From an uncultured Blautia sp. (GTDB taxonomy: Bacteria > Bacillota > Clostridia > Lachnospirales > Lachnospiraceae), in contig CALBGI010000032.1 in NCBI GenBank assembly GCA_937893675.1, forward strand, positions 1 through 45,614: a stretch of DNA of 45,614 bases, read 5' to 3'. The notes beneath the pieces are model-generated. The model ran no database searches and was not told the DNA's origin. It saw nothing but the letters and a program-made list of their open reading frames with translations. A program made the position numbers and the translations under genes. Positions within the stretch are counted from its first letter, which is position 1. Every line of letters begins with the position of its first letter. Shown here one piece after another: positions 22,319 through 30,109 of the stretch.

Positions 22319-22975
22319 ATGTTAGTAGAGGTAAAAAGAATCAGTAAAACGGAAATGACAGTAGTAAGTAGTTTAGATGTGGCGGAGACATTTGGAAAAG
22401 AACATAGAAATGTATTGGCTGATATAAGAGGGATTGAAGAAAGTATTAGTAGCGCTGAATTTTCAGCTCTATTTTATCTGGATTCCTACAAGGCGCTTAA
22501 TGGAAAAACAAATCCTATGTATCTTATGACAAGAGATGGATTTACTCTTTTGGCAATGGGATATACAGGAGAAAAGGCTATGCAATTTAAATTGGCTTAT
22601 ATTAAGCAGTTTAATGCGATGGAAGAACTTTTAAAAGGGAAGCTGATTGAACGTGAAAAGGGAATTGCAGTCAGACAGTCCCTCACAAAAGCATTGCAGC
22701 AGTCCGCTGAAAATGAACGTATGCACGGTCATGCCTATTCTACATACACAAACTGCATTTATAAGGTGCTATTTGGGAAAAATGCAAAGCAGTTAAGGGA
22801 AGAGTTAGGAATCGGTAAAAAGGAAAATCTGCGCGATTATCTGTCAGCAGAGGAGTTGAAAGCCATACAGTCTATGGAATGTCTTGTCAGCGGTCTGGTA
22901 GACTGTGGCTGGGGATATGACCAGATAAAGGAATTCATACAGAAGAACAATACCATGTTGCAGATTGCGGCATAA
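22319..22975 (+). CDS. Rha-family phage regulatory protein
   Basis: A 218-residue protein with the Rha/antirepressor N-terminal domain (SSLDVAETFGKEHRNVLADIR ... PMYLMTRDGFTLLAMGYTGEKAMQFKLAYIKQFNAMEE, 17-103). The C-terminal part is helical. Rha proteins influence lysis or lysogeny and can interfere with other phages. It stands between head genes, with a terminator before it, so it is an inserted accessory gene. Confidence 0.88.
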   Translation: MLVEVKRISKTEMTVVSSLDVAETFGKEHRNVLADIRGIEESISSAEFSALFYLDSYKALNGKTNPMYLMTRDGFTLLAMGYTGEKAMQFKLAYIKQFNAMEELLKGKLIEREKGIAVRQSLTKALQQSAENERMHGHAYSTYTNCIYKVLFGKNAKQLREELGIGKKENLRDYLSAEELKAIQSMECLVSGLVDCGWGYDQIKEFIQKNNTMLQIAA

Positions 22976-23028
22976 CCAGGTGACAAAAGGTTACCTGGTT
23001 CAGAAGCAGGTAGAAAAAATCGACCTGC
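22974..23028. other. Two hairpins after the rha gene
   Basis: AACCAGGT (22974-22981) pairs with ACCTGGTT (22993-23000), and GCAGGT pairs with ACCTGC (23006-23028). No T-run follows; they may act as a weak terminator or mRNA end. Confidence 0.4.
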
Positions 23029-23043
23029 ATGTAAAAATACCTC

Positions 23044-23090
23044 TTGACTTTTTGTGTACACTATAATATATTAAATGTGTACTCAAAAAG
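23044..23090 (+). promoter_or_regulatory. Promoter/operator of the RHH gene
   Basis: TTGACT (23044-23049), 17 bp, then TATATT (23067-23072). A 14-bp inverted repeat with one mismatch, CTTTTTGTGTACAC (23048-23061) and GTGTACTCAAAAAG (23077-23090), brackets the -10. An autoregulatory site for the encoded ribbon-helix-helix protein is the simplest reading. Confidence 0.7.
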
Positions 23091-23103
23091 TGAGGTGAAA
23101 ATA

Positions 23104-23280
23104 ATGAGTCCACGAACAGGCAGACCTAAAAGTACAAATCCCAAATCTGAGCAGATTAAAATACGCGCAACAAAGCAAGACAAAGTGCTGTTAGAAGAAT
23201 GCTGTGAAATGACAGGAAAAACGCAGTATGAAGTTGTCATGGAGGGGATAAAGAAAGTTCATGCCGAAAATAAAAAATAG
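23104..23280 (+). CDS. Ribbon-helix-helix DNA-binding protein (58 aa)
   Basis: Starts MSPRTGRPKSTNPKSEQIKIRATK after GAGGTGAAAATA. It has a basic N-terminal arm, one short beta strand (EQIKIRA) and two helices, as in CopG/Arc/MetJ-type repressors. No toxin gene adjoins it, so it is probably a solitary regulator of its own cassette, binding the inverted repeat at its promoter. Confidence 0.8.
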   Translation: MSPRTGRPKSTNPKSEQIKIRATKQDKVLLEECCEMTGKTQYEVVMEGIKKVHAENKK

Positions 23281-23357
23281 AACGTTGCCCGACTACCAAT
23301 CAACACAACGTTCTACACCGAGGAATATCCTCTAAAAATAGTATAGCATTTAGAGGC
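23279..23357. other. Hairpin pair between RHH and ORF6N genes
   Basis: AGAACGTTG (23279-23287) pairs with CAACGTTCT (23306-23314), and CCTCTAAA (23329-23336) with TTTAGAGG (23350-23357). They fill most of the 114-bp gap. Possibly a terminator plus operator for the next gene. Confidence 0.45.
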
Positions 23358-23394
23358 GTTCCTTGCAATCAAAAAAGAAAGTGAGGAATAGAAA

Positions 23395-24117
23395 ATGCAG
23401 AATTTAACAGTAATTCAGCTTAAAGGACAGAGGGTTTTAACTACGCGTCAGCTTGCTGCTGCTTATGAAACAGATGTAAAAGTAATCCAAAATAATTTTT
23501 CGCGTAATAAAGAAAGATATGTGGCAGGAAAACACTATATTTACATGGATAGAGATGAGTTGAGAGAGGTTAAAACAACATACCCTCAATTTGAGGGTGA
23601 GTTGAGCAGGACTTCAAGGGCACATTTCTGGACAGAAAAAGGTGCTCTTCTCCATGCCAAATCCTTAAACACAGACAAAGCATGGGAGGTATATGATTAC
23701 CTGGTGGATTTCTATTTCCGGGTAAAAGAAACAATAGCAGTACCGGAGACGAAACCAGAACCGGTACAGAATGTAGAGCCCACGGAGAAGAGAAGTTACT
23801 ATTTTGCGAAACCAAGGAATCCAATTCAGTCTTTGGAGATACTCTTGCAGGTTGCAAGGGAAAATAATATTTCCGTGCATTCATATCCGTTTAAGGCATA
23901 TGACAGCGTACTGCGTAATAATGTGATAGGAATCAGGAACGATGTTACAGTGGAAAAAGCCTGCTATGAGTTAGCCTATGAATTGTCCCATGCGTTCATT
24001 CATTATGATGGAGGCGACCTGATTAAAAGTCCGTTGTCTAAAGAATACAACCGGCAGGCAGAAAGGGCTGCTGAAATGATTATCAAGATGTTAAATGTAA
24101 AACTGGCACAGGCATAA
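23395..24117 (+). CDS. ORF6N protein fused to a degenerate ImmA/IrrE-like domain
   Basis: A 240-residue protein. Residues 1-110 are an ORF6N domain (RVLTTRQLAAAYETDVKVIQNNFSRN ... EKGALLHAKSLNTDKAWEVYDYLVDFYFRV), typical of phage antirepressor-like proteins. After a proline-rich linker, residues 135-240 look like an ImmA/IrrE peptidase with the metal motif YELSH (195-199), where the first His of HExxH is Tyr. The later EYNRQAERAAEM helix fits the family. It may sense or bind a repressor without cleaving it. Confidence 0.75.
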   Translation: MQNLTVIQLKGQRVLTTRQLAAAYETDVKVIQNNFSRNKERYVAGKHYIYMDRDELREVKTTYPQFEGELSRTSRAHFWTEKGALLHAKSLNTDKAWEVYDYLVDFYFRVKETIAVPETKPEPVQNVEPTEKRSYYFAKPRNPIQSLEILLQVARENNISVHSYPFKAYDSVLRNNVIGIRNDVTVEKACYELAYELSHAFIHYDGGDLIKSPLSKEYNRQAERAAEMIIKMLNVKLAQA

Positions 24118-24120
24118 TTT

Positions 24121-24146
24121 AAGGGAGAGCTTCGGCTCTCCTTTTT
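24121..24146 (+). terminator. Terminator after the ORF6N gene
   Basis: GGGAGAGC-TTCG-GCTCTCC followed by TTTTT, a compact UUCG-capped terminator closing the Rha-RHH-ORF6N insert. Confidence 0.85.
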
Positions 24147-24170
24147 GAATGGGCATAGGGAGGTGATTGA

Positions 24171-25844
24171 ATGAGAACCCAGGGCGAACTGGAACAGATT
24201 CCACAGCCTGTAGTGAAGCAGATATCTGAGCTGGAAACAAGGATTATGACGGACATTGTCCGGAGAATTTGGGCAAACGGATTTTCTTCTGCATCTTCGG
24301 ACTGGCAGATAACGAAGCTTCAGCAACTTGGAGAATCGGAACAGGCGATAAAGCGAATGATCCGGGAGGCCCTGGGGGATGTGGACATCAGTCTGGATAA
24401 GATTTTCTCTGACACGGTGTATGAAGAGTATTACGGTCATTCCCGTGCATATGAACTGTTTGGCCGGGAGCAGCTTCCCTTTGAGGAGAATATACAGCTT
24501 CAGGAACTGATAGAAGGTGTGCGCCGGCAGACAGGTGATTCTTTTCGGAACATGACAAACAGCATGGGATTTGCGATAAAAGATCCTGCAACCGGAAAGA
24601 TAACCTATTCTCCGCTGATGAAGTTTTATCAGGATACCATGGACTCTGCCATGTGGGATATCTTCTCCGGTGCCTTTGACTTCAATACGGTTTTGGAGCG
24701 CACGGTGAATCAGATGACTACGTCGGGGATCCGCTGGATAGACTATGATTCCGGCGCGAGAAACCGGATAGATGTGGCTGCCAGAAGAGCTATCATGACC
24801 GGATTTCGCCAGATCCAGGGGAAGATCAATGAGCAGGTTGCAAAAGAGCTGGGGACAGACCGGTATGAGGTGTCAGCCCATACAGGTGCCCGTCCCACGC
24901 ATCAGCCCTGGCAGGGACGTGTGTTTACTATGCGCCAGCTCATAGACACCTGTGGGCTGGGGCAAGTAGACGGTTTGCTGGGGATTAACTGTTATCATGA
25001 TTACAGGGCGTTCCCGGAAGGTTCTATCCGCACCTATACAGATGGACAGCTGGAACAGATGATGAAGGAGGAGAATACGCCCAAAGAATATAACGGGAAG
25101 CAGTATAAGACCTATGAGGCATTGCAGAAACAGCGCTATATGGAGCGCGTTATGCGGAAGACCCGGCAGGACATCAAGCTTTTAAAAGAGGGTGGAGCAC
25201 CCGAGCAGGAGATCATACTAAAAAAAGCAAAGTATCAGGGGCAGCTACAGGATTATACAGATTTTTCAAAGGCTATGAAACTGCCAGGGCAAATGAAAAG
25301 AGTGTATCAGGATGGGCTTCAAGGGAAGTTTACGCCAGGAAAACAAGAACAGGCAAAGCTTTCTAAGATGTGGGAAGATAAACTCGCTGCTGTTGAGCGG
25401 AAAGTAAGATACTCAAAGTTTTCAGAACATTTTAGCGAGTATAATAATGGGCAAAAGGACGTCATTACAGTTCGTAAACTGTTGAATAACTTAAATAAAT
25501 CTAAGGTTGGACAAGAGACTGTTAAATATATTTCGGATCATCCGGAATTAGAGATAAAGATGTGCTACAAAGTTGATGCGCCTGAAAATATACTCGGTGT
25601 ACAGGACAAAAATGATATTTATATTTATGCAACAAGAACAGCTACAGTGCAAAGGACGGCCGAGGTTCTGGTGCATGAAATTACGCATCATAGATATAAT
25701 GTTGGAGAGAGCCAATGGGCGGAATGCGTGTGTTTTGCTCAGGAATTAAAGCATAGGACTGGTAAGAATAATTTGACAGGGAATGAACTGAAAGATATAA
25801 TTAAGACAGTAAAAGCTTTGTATCCAACACTACCGTGGAGGTGA
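24171..25844 (+). CDS. Minor head protein (min_cap2/MuF-like) with C-terminal HExxH domain
   Basis: A 557-residue protein. The first about 390 residues are a phage minor capsid protein of the MuF/SPP1 gp7 kind, including EVSAHTGARPTHQPWQGRVF and LLGINCYHDYRAFPEG. The last about 130 residues form a separate domain with a zinc-peptidase motif HEITH (502-506) and a downstream WAECVCFAQEL helix with acidic residues. The DNA of this tail (from about 25380) is clearly more AT-rich. C-terminal toxin domains on MuF proteins are known in temperate phages; the injected tail could act as a toxin. The next gene is a possible immunity gene. Confidence 0.82.
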   Translation: MRTQGELEQIPQPVVKQISELETRIMTDIVRRIWANGFSSASSDWQITKLQQLGESEQAIKRMIREALGDVDISLDKIFSDTVYEEYYGHSRAYELFGREQLPFEENIQLQELIEGVRRQTGDSFRNMTNSMGFAIKDPATGKITYSPLMKFYQDTMDSAMWDIFSGAFDFNTVLERTVNQMTTSGIRWIDYDSGARNRIDVAARRAIMTGFRQIQGKINEQVAKELGTDRYEVSAHTGARPTHQPWQGRVFTMRQLIDTCGLGQVDGLLGINCYHDYRAFPEGSIRTYTDGQLEQMMKEENTPKEYNGKQYKTYEALQKQRYMERVMRKTRQDIKLLKEGGAPEQEIILKKAKYQGQLQDYTDFSKAMKLPGQMKRVYQDGLQGKFTPGKQEQAKLSKMWEDKLAAVERKVRYSKFSEHFSEYNNGQKDVITVRKLLNNLNKSKVGQETVKYISDHPELEIKMCYKVDAPENILGVQDKNDIYIYATRTATVQRTAEVLVHEITHHRYNVGESQWAECVCFAQELKHRTGKNNLTGNELKDIIKTVKALYPTLPWR

Positions 25845-25848
25845 TTTT

Positions 25849-26010
25849 ATGAATCCATATGAACTGAATGAAGTAATAAAAAGGTTACGGAATGGAGAAA
25901 AGGTGTTGTGTCATCATTGCAAAAAGGGGTATTTTGAGACACGCAGAAATGATAAAACATCTCCGGGATTTCAATGCAGCCATTGTAAAGCGAGAATAAA
26001 TATTAACTAG
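25849..26010 (+). CDS. Small zinc-ribbon protein (53 aa), candidate immunity protein
   Basis: Starts MNPYELNEVIKRLRNGEKVL, 4 bp after the minor head protein stop, with GGAGGTGA upstream. Two CxxC pairs (Cys21/24 and Cys43/46) form a zinc ribbon. It shares the low GC of the preceding HExxH domain. Tight coupling to a putative toxin tail suggests an immunity role; a simple structural or regulatory role is the alternative. Confidence 0.6.
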   Translation: MNPYELNEVIKRLRNGEKVLCHHCKKGYFETRRNDKTSPGFQCSHCKARININ

Positions 26011-26056
26011 CAAGGACCTTATCAGAAGAAAACCGAAAAGAAAAGGAGCAAAACGA

Positions 26057-26371
26057 ATGGATAATTTTAAAGCGGTATATAAAATACTTTCTGCTTTGGA
26101 AAAAGCTATGGATATTCCAGAGTTTGACATTTCTCAAATAGGGGCTGAAGCTATCGGAGTATCGGAAGAACGTTGGGCAAGGTACCTTGAAATGATGGTA
26201 GATGTGGGATACATAAAAGGGATTGCCGTTACAAGAAGTATAACGGGCAGTACGATTATCAGAGGAACGGACATTCGTATTACGCTAAAAGGATTGGAAT
26301 ATTTACAAGAGAATTCCACGATGAGAAAAATGTATAATGCTGCAAAAGGAATTGTAGAAACTATAATCTGA
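26057..26371 (+). CDS. YjcQ-like winged-helix protein
   Basis: A 104-residue protein (NFKAVYKILSALEKAMD ... RWARYLEMMVDVGYIKGI ... RITLKGLEYLQENSTMRK) fitting the YjcQ family, with an HTH fold and the typical ITLKGLEYL end. AAAGGAG precedes it. It shares the AT-rich stretch with the two previous genes and ends in a terminator, so it may belong to the same inserted segment. Role unknown. Confidence 0.75.
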   Translation: MDNFKAVYKILSALEKAMDIPEFDISQIGAEAIGVSEERWARYLEMMVDVGYIKGIAVTRSITGSTIIRGTDIRITLKGLEYLQENSTMRKMYNAAKGIVETII

Positions 26372-26407
26372 TACCACCAGTCAGAAATGACCAGTGGTAT
26401 TTTTTAT
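26371..26407 (+). terminator. Terminator after the YjcQ-like gene
   Basis: ATACCAC..GTC pairs with GAC..GTGGTAT (with a 2-nt internal loop) and six T's follow. Confidence 0.75.
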
Positions 26408-26430
26408 ACCTATTTTTAGGAGGTGACGCC

Positions 26431-26715
26431 ATGATAAAGATAAAAATAAGGCCGGAAGGTATCCGTATGGATGGGCATGCGAACTGCAGCGTGAACGGTC
26501 AGGACATTGTTTGTGCGGCAGTGTCTGCGCTTACCTGCAACCTGATCAATGTGCTGCAGGATCTGGCAAAGGAACAGATTCGGGCAGACATGGACCACGG
26601 AATGACGGTGATCGCCTGGCAGAAGCTGTCTGACAAGGGAAAGCTTCTGGTGGACGCATGGTTTCTTGGCATTGCAGCCATTAACCAGGAATATAACTGC
26701 ATAGAGTTTATATGA
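26431..26715 (+). CDS. Prp-family cysteine protease
   Basis: A 94-residue protein of the ribosomal-processing protease (YsxB/Prp) family. The catalytic pair is visible: His16 in GHANCS and Cys28 in GQDIVCAA, 12 residues apart as in the S. aureus enzyme. Host Prp removes a short N-terminal leader from ribosomal protein L27, and S. aureus Prp also trims phage capsid proteins. Here the gene is phage-encoded, directly before the scaffold gene, so it likely matures phage structural proteins. AGGAGGTGACGCC precedes the ATG. Confidence 0.88.
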   Translation: MIKIKIRPEGIRMDGHANCSVNGQDIVCAAVSALTCNLINVLQDLAKEQIRADMDHGMTVIAWQKLSDKGKLLVDAWFLGIAAINQEYNCIEFI

Positions 26716-26737
26716 GGCACCTTCCAGGGTGCCTTTT
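26716..26737 (+). terminator. Short hairpin terminator before the scaffold gene
   Basis: GGCACC-TTCCAG-GGTGCC followed by TTTTAT, immediately after the prp stop. It may reduce, but not block, transcription into the scaffold and capsid genes. Confidence 0.6.
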
Positions 26738-26780
26738 ATAATACAAAAAAGGAGCCTGTCGAGGCAAAACGGAGGTAAAG

Positions 26781-27356
26781 ATGAAAAATAAAAAAGTGAA
26801 TCTTCATATTTTTGATGAAGGAGGAGCTGGTTCCCAGGGCCAGGGAGATAATGGCGGGGCTGGCGGCGGCCAGAACACAAACGCAACGTACACGTATGAG
26901 CAGTTGGATGAGATTGCGAATGCCCGGGTAAACAAGGCGGAAAGGAATGCGCTTGCAGACTTTTTCCGTAAGCAGGGAATGAGTGAGCAGGAGATTACGG
27001 CTGCGATCAATGATTATAAGGCGAACAAAGAAAAAAACAAGCCAAATCTGGATGCGGTGCAGAAAGAAAGAGACGATGCGCTGAGAGAACTGGCACAGAT
27101 GAAGAATGAGAAAATTCTGGCCGGAAAGGGCGTAAAGGCCGAGGACATGGACTATGTGATGTTCAAGGTTGAAAAGCTGATGGATGACAAGACAGATTTC
27201 ACCAAGGCAGCAGAGAAGTTCCTGAAAGAGAACCCGAAGTATACCGGTGCAGGTGCGTATCGGATTGACACTTCTTCGGGTACAGAAGGGAATGGAGCCG
27301 GGGGAAATATGAATTCCTCTATCAACAACGCGATTCGCAACGCGGCCAGGAGATAA
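26781..27356 (+). CDS. Phage scaffold protein, DUF4355-like
   Basis: A 191-residue protein with a glycine-rich N-terminus, a long charged helical middle (about 40-150) and a disordered C-terminus, the usual form of head scaffolds. It starts MKNKKVNLHIFDEG, similar to the L27 leader (LNLQFFAS type) cut by Prp. It precedes the major capsid gene by 12 bp. It should guide capsid assembly and then leave or be cut. Confidence 0.82.
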   Translation: MKNKKVNLHIFDEGGAGSQGQGDNGGAGGGQNTNATYTYEQLDEIANARVNKAERNALADFFRKQGMSEQEITAAINDYKANKEKNKPNLDAVQKERDDALRELAQMKNEKILAGKGVKAEDMDYVMFKVEKLMDDKTDFTKAAEKFLKENPKYTGAGAYRIDTSSGTEGNGAGGNMNSSINNAIRNAARR

Positions 27357-27368
27357 CGGAGGTAAGAG

Positions 27369-28349
27369 ATGAACAGAAAGAAAATGAATTTAAGAGTATT
27401 TGAAAATGACGTAAATATTATTGACCGTACCGGCGCGGAATCCTTGATTCCGACACAGGAGGCCAATGAGATCATCCAGGGTGTAGTAACGCAGTCTGCG
27501 GTACTCACACGGGGAAGAAAGCTTGCGAACATGACATCGAAGCAGTATAAAATGCCGGTTCTGGATATGCTGCCGATCGCTTACTTCGTGAACGGTGATA
27601 CCGGTCAGAAGCAGACCACAAAACAGGCATGGGATAAAAAGTTTATTGTGGCAGAGGAGATCGCGGTAATTGTCCCGGTGCCGGAGGCTGTGCTGGACGA
27701 TTCGGATTATGATATCTGGGGAGAGGTAAAACCCAGAATCGTAGAAGCATTTGGAAGCAAGATTGATGGCGCAATCCTTTTTGGCGCGGACAAACCGTCT
27801 ACCTGGAGAGAAGATGTGGTGGCAACAGCCACGAAAGCGAGTGCGGTTGTTACGCTGGGCGCAGAGGACAGTGTGTATGACAAGATCATGGGCGAAGAAG
27901 GCGTGATCAGTAAGGTCGAAGCTTCCGGATTCTTTGTCAACGGACATATGGCAGACATTTCCATGAGAGCGAAGCTCAGAGGCCTCCGGGATGAGGTTGG
28001 GCAGCCGATTTTCAAGAGCGATATGCAGAGCGGGACAAGCTATTACCTGGACGGCAGCCCGATGAATTTCCCGAACAACGGAGCATTTGACAAGTCCAAA
28101 GCATTGATGATTTCCGGAGATTTCAGCCAGCTTGTGTATGCGATCCGCCAGGATATTACATTCAAGCTGTTCACAGAAGGCGTTGTCCAGAACACGGACG
28201 GATCAATTGCGTATAACCTGATGCAGAATGACATGGTCGCTCTGCGTGCAGTGATGCGTCTTGGCTGGGAGATTCCGAATCCCATTAACGCATTGCAGAA
28301 GGACAAGGCAAAGAGATGCCCGTTTGCGATCATGAAATCCGGAGCCTGA
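27369..28349 (+). CDS. Major capsid protein, HK97 fold
   Basis: A 326-residue shell protein with the HK97-family pattern (N-terminal arm, VTQSAVLTRGRKLANMTSKQYKMPVLD, IAVIVPVPEAVLDDSDYDIWGEVKPRI, and a C-terminal MQNDMVALRAVMRLGWEI). It starts MNRKKMNLRVFENDVN, again an L27-leader-like motif and a candidate Prp site. It follows the scaffold gene. Full length. Confidence 0.93.
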   Translation: MNRKKMNLRVFENDVNIIDRTGAESLIPTQEANEIIQGVVTQSAVLTRGRKLANMTSKQYKMPVLDMLPIAYFVNGDTGQKQTTKQAWDKKFIVAEEIAVIVPVPEAVLDDSDYDIWGEVKPRIVEAFGSKIDGAILFGADKPSTWREDVVATATKASAVVTLGAEDSVYDKIMGEEGVISKVEASGFFVNGHMADISMRAKLRGLRDEVGQPIFKSDMQSGTSYYLDGSPMNFPNNGAFDKSKALMISGDFSQLVYAIRQDITFKLFTEGVVQNTDGSIAYNLMQNDMVALRAVMRLGWEIPNPINALQKDKAKRCPFAIMKSGA

Positions 28350-28379
28350 GAATTAGGATAACACGGAAGGAGCAGGCGT

Positions 28380-28778
28380 ATGGGATACGTGGATTATGCG
28401 TATTATCTGGACTACGCAGAGAAAATGCCTCCGGTGATCGACAAAGAAGTTTGGGATTACTGGGAGCGGCAGGCAGAAGGCGAGGTTGACAAAAAAACCT
28501 TCTTCCGTCTGCAAAAAGAACCGGATCTGATTTCGGAACCGGTAAAGCGCTGCGTCTGCGAAATCGCGGAGCTTTTGTACAGGGCAGCTGAACTGTCAGA
28601 ACAGGCAAGGCAGCAGGGGGCAGCCGGTCTCCTGGCCTCGTACAGCAATGACGGGGAATCCGGTACCTATGATCTGAAATCTTCACCTTACACGGAAGAG
28701 GGCAAGGCCGGAAGGATCCGTGAGATCCTTTACCGGCATTTGGCCTTCACAGGGCTTTTGTATGCGGGGGTGCGCTGA
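28380..28778 (+). CDS. Head-tail connector protein
   Basis: A 132-residue, mainly helical protein right after the major capsid gene, with a long acidic first half and a C-terminal REILYRHLAFTGLLYAGV. Position and form match gp6/gp15-like adaptors that join portal to tail. Its last base overlaps the next gene's ATG. Confidence 0.75.
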   Translation: MGYVDYAYYLDYAEKMPPVIDKEVWDYWERQAEGEVDKKTFFRLQKEPDLISEPVKRCVCEIAELLYRAAELSEQARQQGAAGLLASYSNDGESGTYDLKSSPYTEEGKAGRIREILYRHLAFTGLLYAGVR

Positions 28779-29194
28779 TGAATCCGAATTATACCCATAC
28801 GATCACTCTGTACAGCCGAATCAAGGCAGAAGATACCGAAGACCGAAAAGAGCAATGGATCCGGACGGTACTGCAAGGCTGCTTCTGGAAAAGTCAGGTC
28901 AAAATCGGCTTCCGTGATACAGGAGCCACGTCCCAGAATGTGTATGTGGTGAGAATTCCGGAGGACGAGAGGTATTGTCCATACCATGAATTTGTTCAGA
29001 ATCCTGCCGGCAGATTTACGGTGTCGGAGGGGGATATCGTAGTCCTGGGAGAATGCGGGGAAAGACCCACAGGAAAATCCGGACAGACGATAACACAGAT
29101 ACTGAACCGCTATAAACCGGAGGCGTTCAAGGTTACGGCCTTTTCGGATAATACATCATTTCCAATGGCAAAGCATTACAGACTGGGAGGGTGA
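28778..29194 (+). CDS. Head closure protein, DUF6751-like
   Basis: A 138-residue beta-rich protein beginning MNPNYTHTITLYSRIKAED. Its position between connector and tail-completion genes suggests head closure. I recall this start as typical of the DUF6751 group; moderately sure. GGGAGGGTGA, which also holds the stop, serves the next gene. Confidence 0.7.
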   Translation: MNPNYTHTITLYSRIKAEDTEDRKEQWIRTVLQGCFWKSQVKIGFRDTGATSQNVYVVRIPEDERYCPYHEFVQNPAGRFTVSEGDIVVLGECGERPTGKSGQTITQILNRYKPEAFKVTAFSDNTSFPMAKHYRLGG

Positions 29195-29199
29195 CAAAA

Positions 29200-29646
29200 A
29201 TGGCGCGGATTGAATGGAAAGCGCCCCTTTCAGACATTGGGAGGGAGAAAACAGGCGGGAGAAAAGGAATTTTATTTCTTGCCCATTCGGCGGCAAGATT
29301 TATGGATCCATACGTTCCTGCAGATACGTTTTTTCTCTCCCAGAATATCCATGTAGGCGCAGAGGGCGACAGGGGACAGATCCATTATCTGAGTCCCTAC
29401 GCCCATTATCAGTGGGAAGGCATTCTCTATGTAGACCCGGAAACGCAAAAAGGTGCGTTTACCAATGGTGAGGGACGTTTCTGGTCACGCCCGGGCGTGG
29501 CAAAGATTCCTTCTGACCGGACGTTGGAACACAGTACCTTCCGGCATCTGCTGGCAACCTCCCATTGGGATACGGCTATGATGGCGGCCAGGCGGGAGGA
29601 TCTGGTAAAAGAGTTTGATAATTATCTGAAAGGACTGAGGCAATGA
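29200..29646 (+). CDS. Minor capsid/tail-completion protein
   Basis: A 148-residue protein starting MARIEWKAPLSDIG, 9 nt after GGGAGG; an in-frame GTG at 29191 overlaps the site. HSAARFMDPYVPADTFFLSQNI and the YAHYQWEG motif are typical of the Firmicutes minor capsid 2 group (HK97 gp10-like, at the head-tail joint). It ends overlapping the next gene by 4 bp. Confidence 0.8.
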   Translation: MARIEWKAPLSDIGREKTGGRKGILFLAHSAARFMDPYVPADTFFLSQNIHVGAEGDRGQIHYLSPYAHYQWEGILYVDPETQKGAFTNGEGRFWSRPGVAKIPSDRTLEHSTFRHLLATSHWDTAMMAARREDLVKEFDNYLKGLRQ

Positions 29647-30089
29647 CAAAGCATGATTCAATAAAGGCATATTTTGAACCGAAGATCCATGATCTCACCA
29701 AAGATGTTCTGCATTTTAATTATTCTCCGAAATCTGCGGACAGCTTTGCGCTACTCACTAATTATGCAGAAAAAGAGATTAAGAAGTTTATCAATGGTGA
29801 TGTCAGAAAGGCTTATGGATTTACTGTTGAGGTAGTAAAAGAGTATTCCACCTATGGGGACGACTTGAATCTGGAGTGTATGAATTTTGTGCAGGGCTTC
29901 ATGGACTGGCTGGAGGAACAGAACACACAGAAGAATTATCCGGATTTTGGAAAAAACTGTGAGGTAGAAGAGATAGAAATCCTGCAGAATATGCCAAACT
30001 TTGCCGGAATCAATGCAGAAGCAGGGCTGGCAAAGTATATGGTGCAGGGCAGGATTTTATATTTGCAGAAAGCAGAGAAACTGTTATGA
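29643..30089 (+). CDS. Minor capsid/tail-terminator protein
   Basis: A 148-residue protein in the tail-terminator position, overlapping the previous stop by 4 bp. FINGDVRKAYGFTVEVVKEYSTYGDDLNLECMNFVQGFMDWLEEQN fits the minor capsid 3/tail terminator type, which ends tail growth and joins it to the head. It precedes the major tail gene. Confidence 0.78.
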   Translation: MTKHDSIKAYFEPKIHDLTKDVLHFNYSPKSADSFALLTNYAEKEIKKFINGDVRKAYGFTVEVVKEYSTYGDDLNLECMNFVQGFMDWLEEQNTQKNYPDFGKNCEVEEIEILQNMPNFAGINAEAGLAKYMVQGRILYLQKAEKLL

Positions 30090-30109
30090 AAGGAAAAAGG
30101 TGAGAAAAC

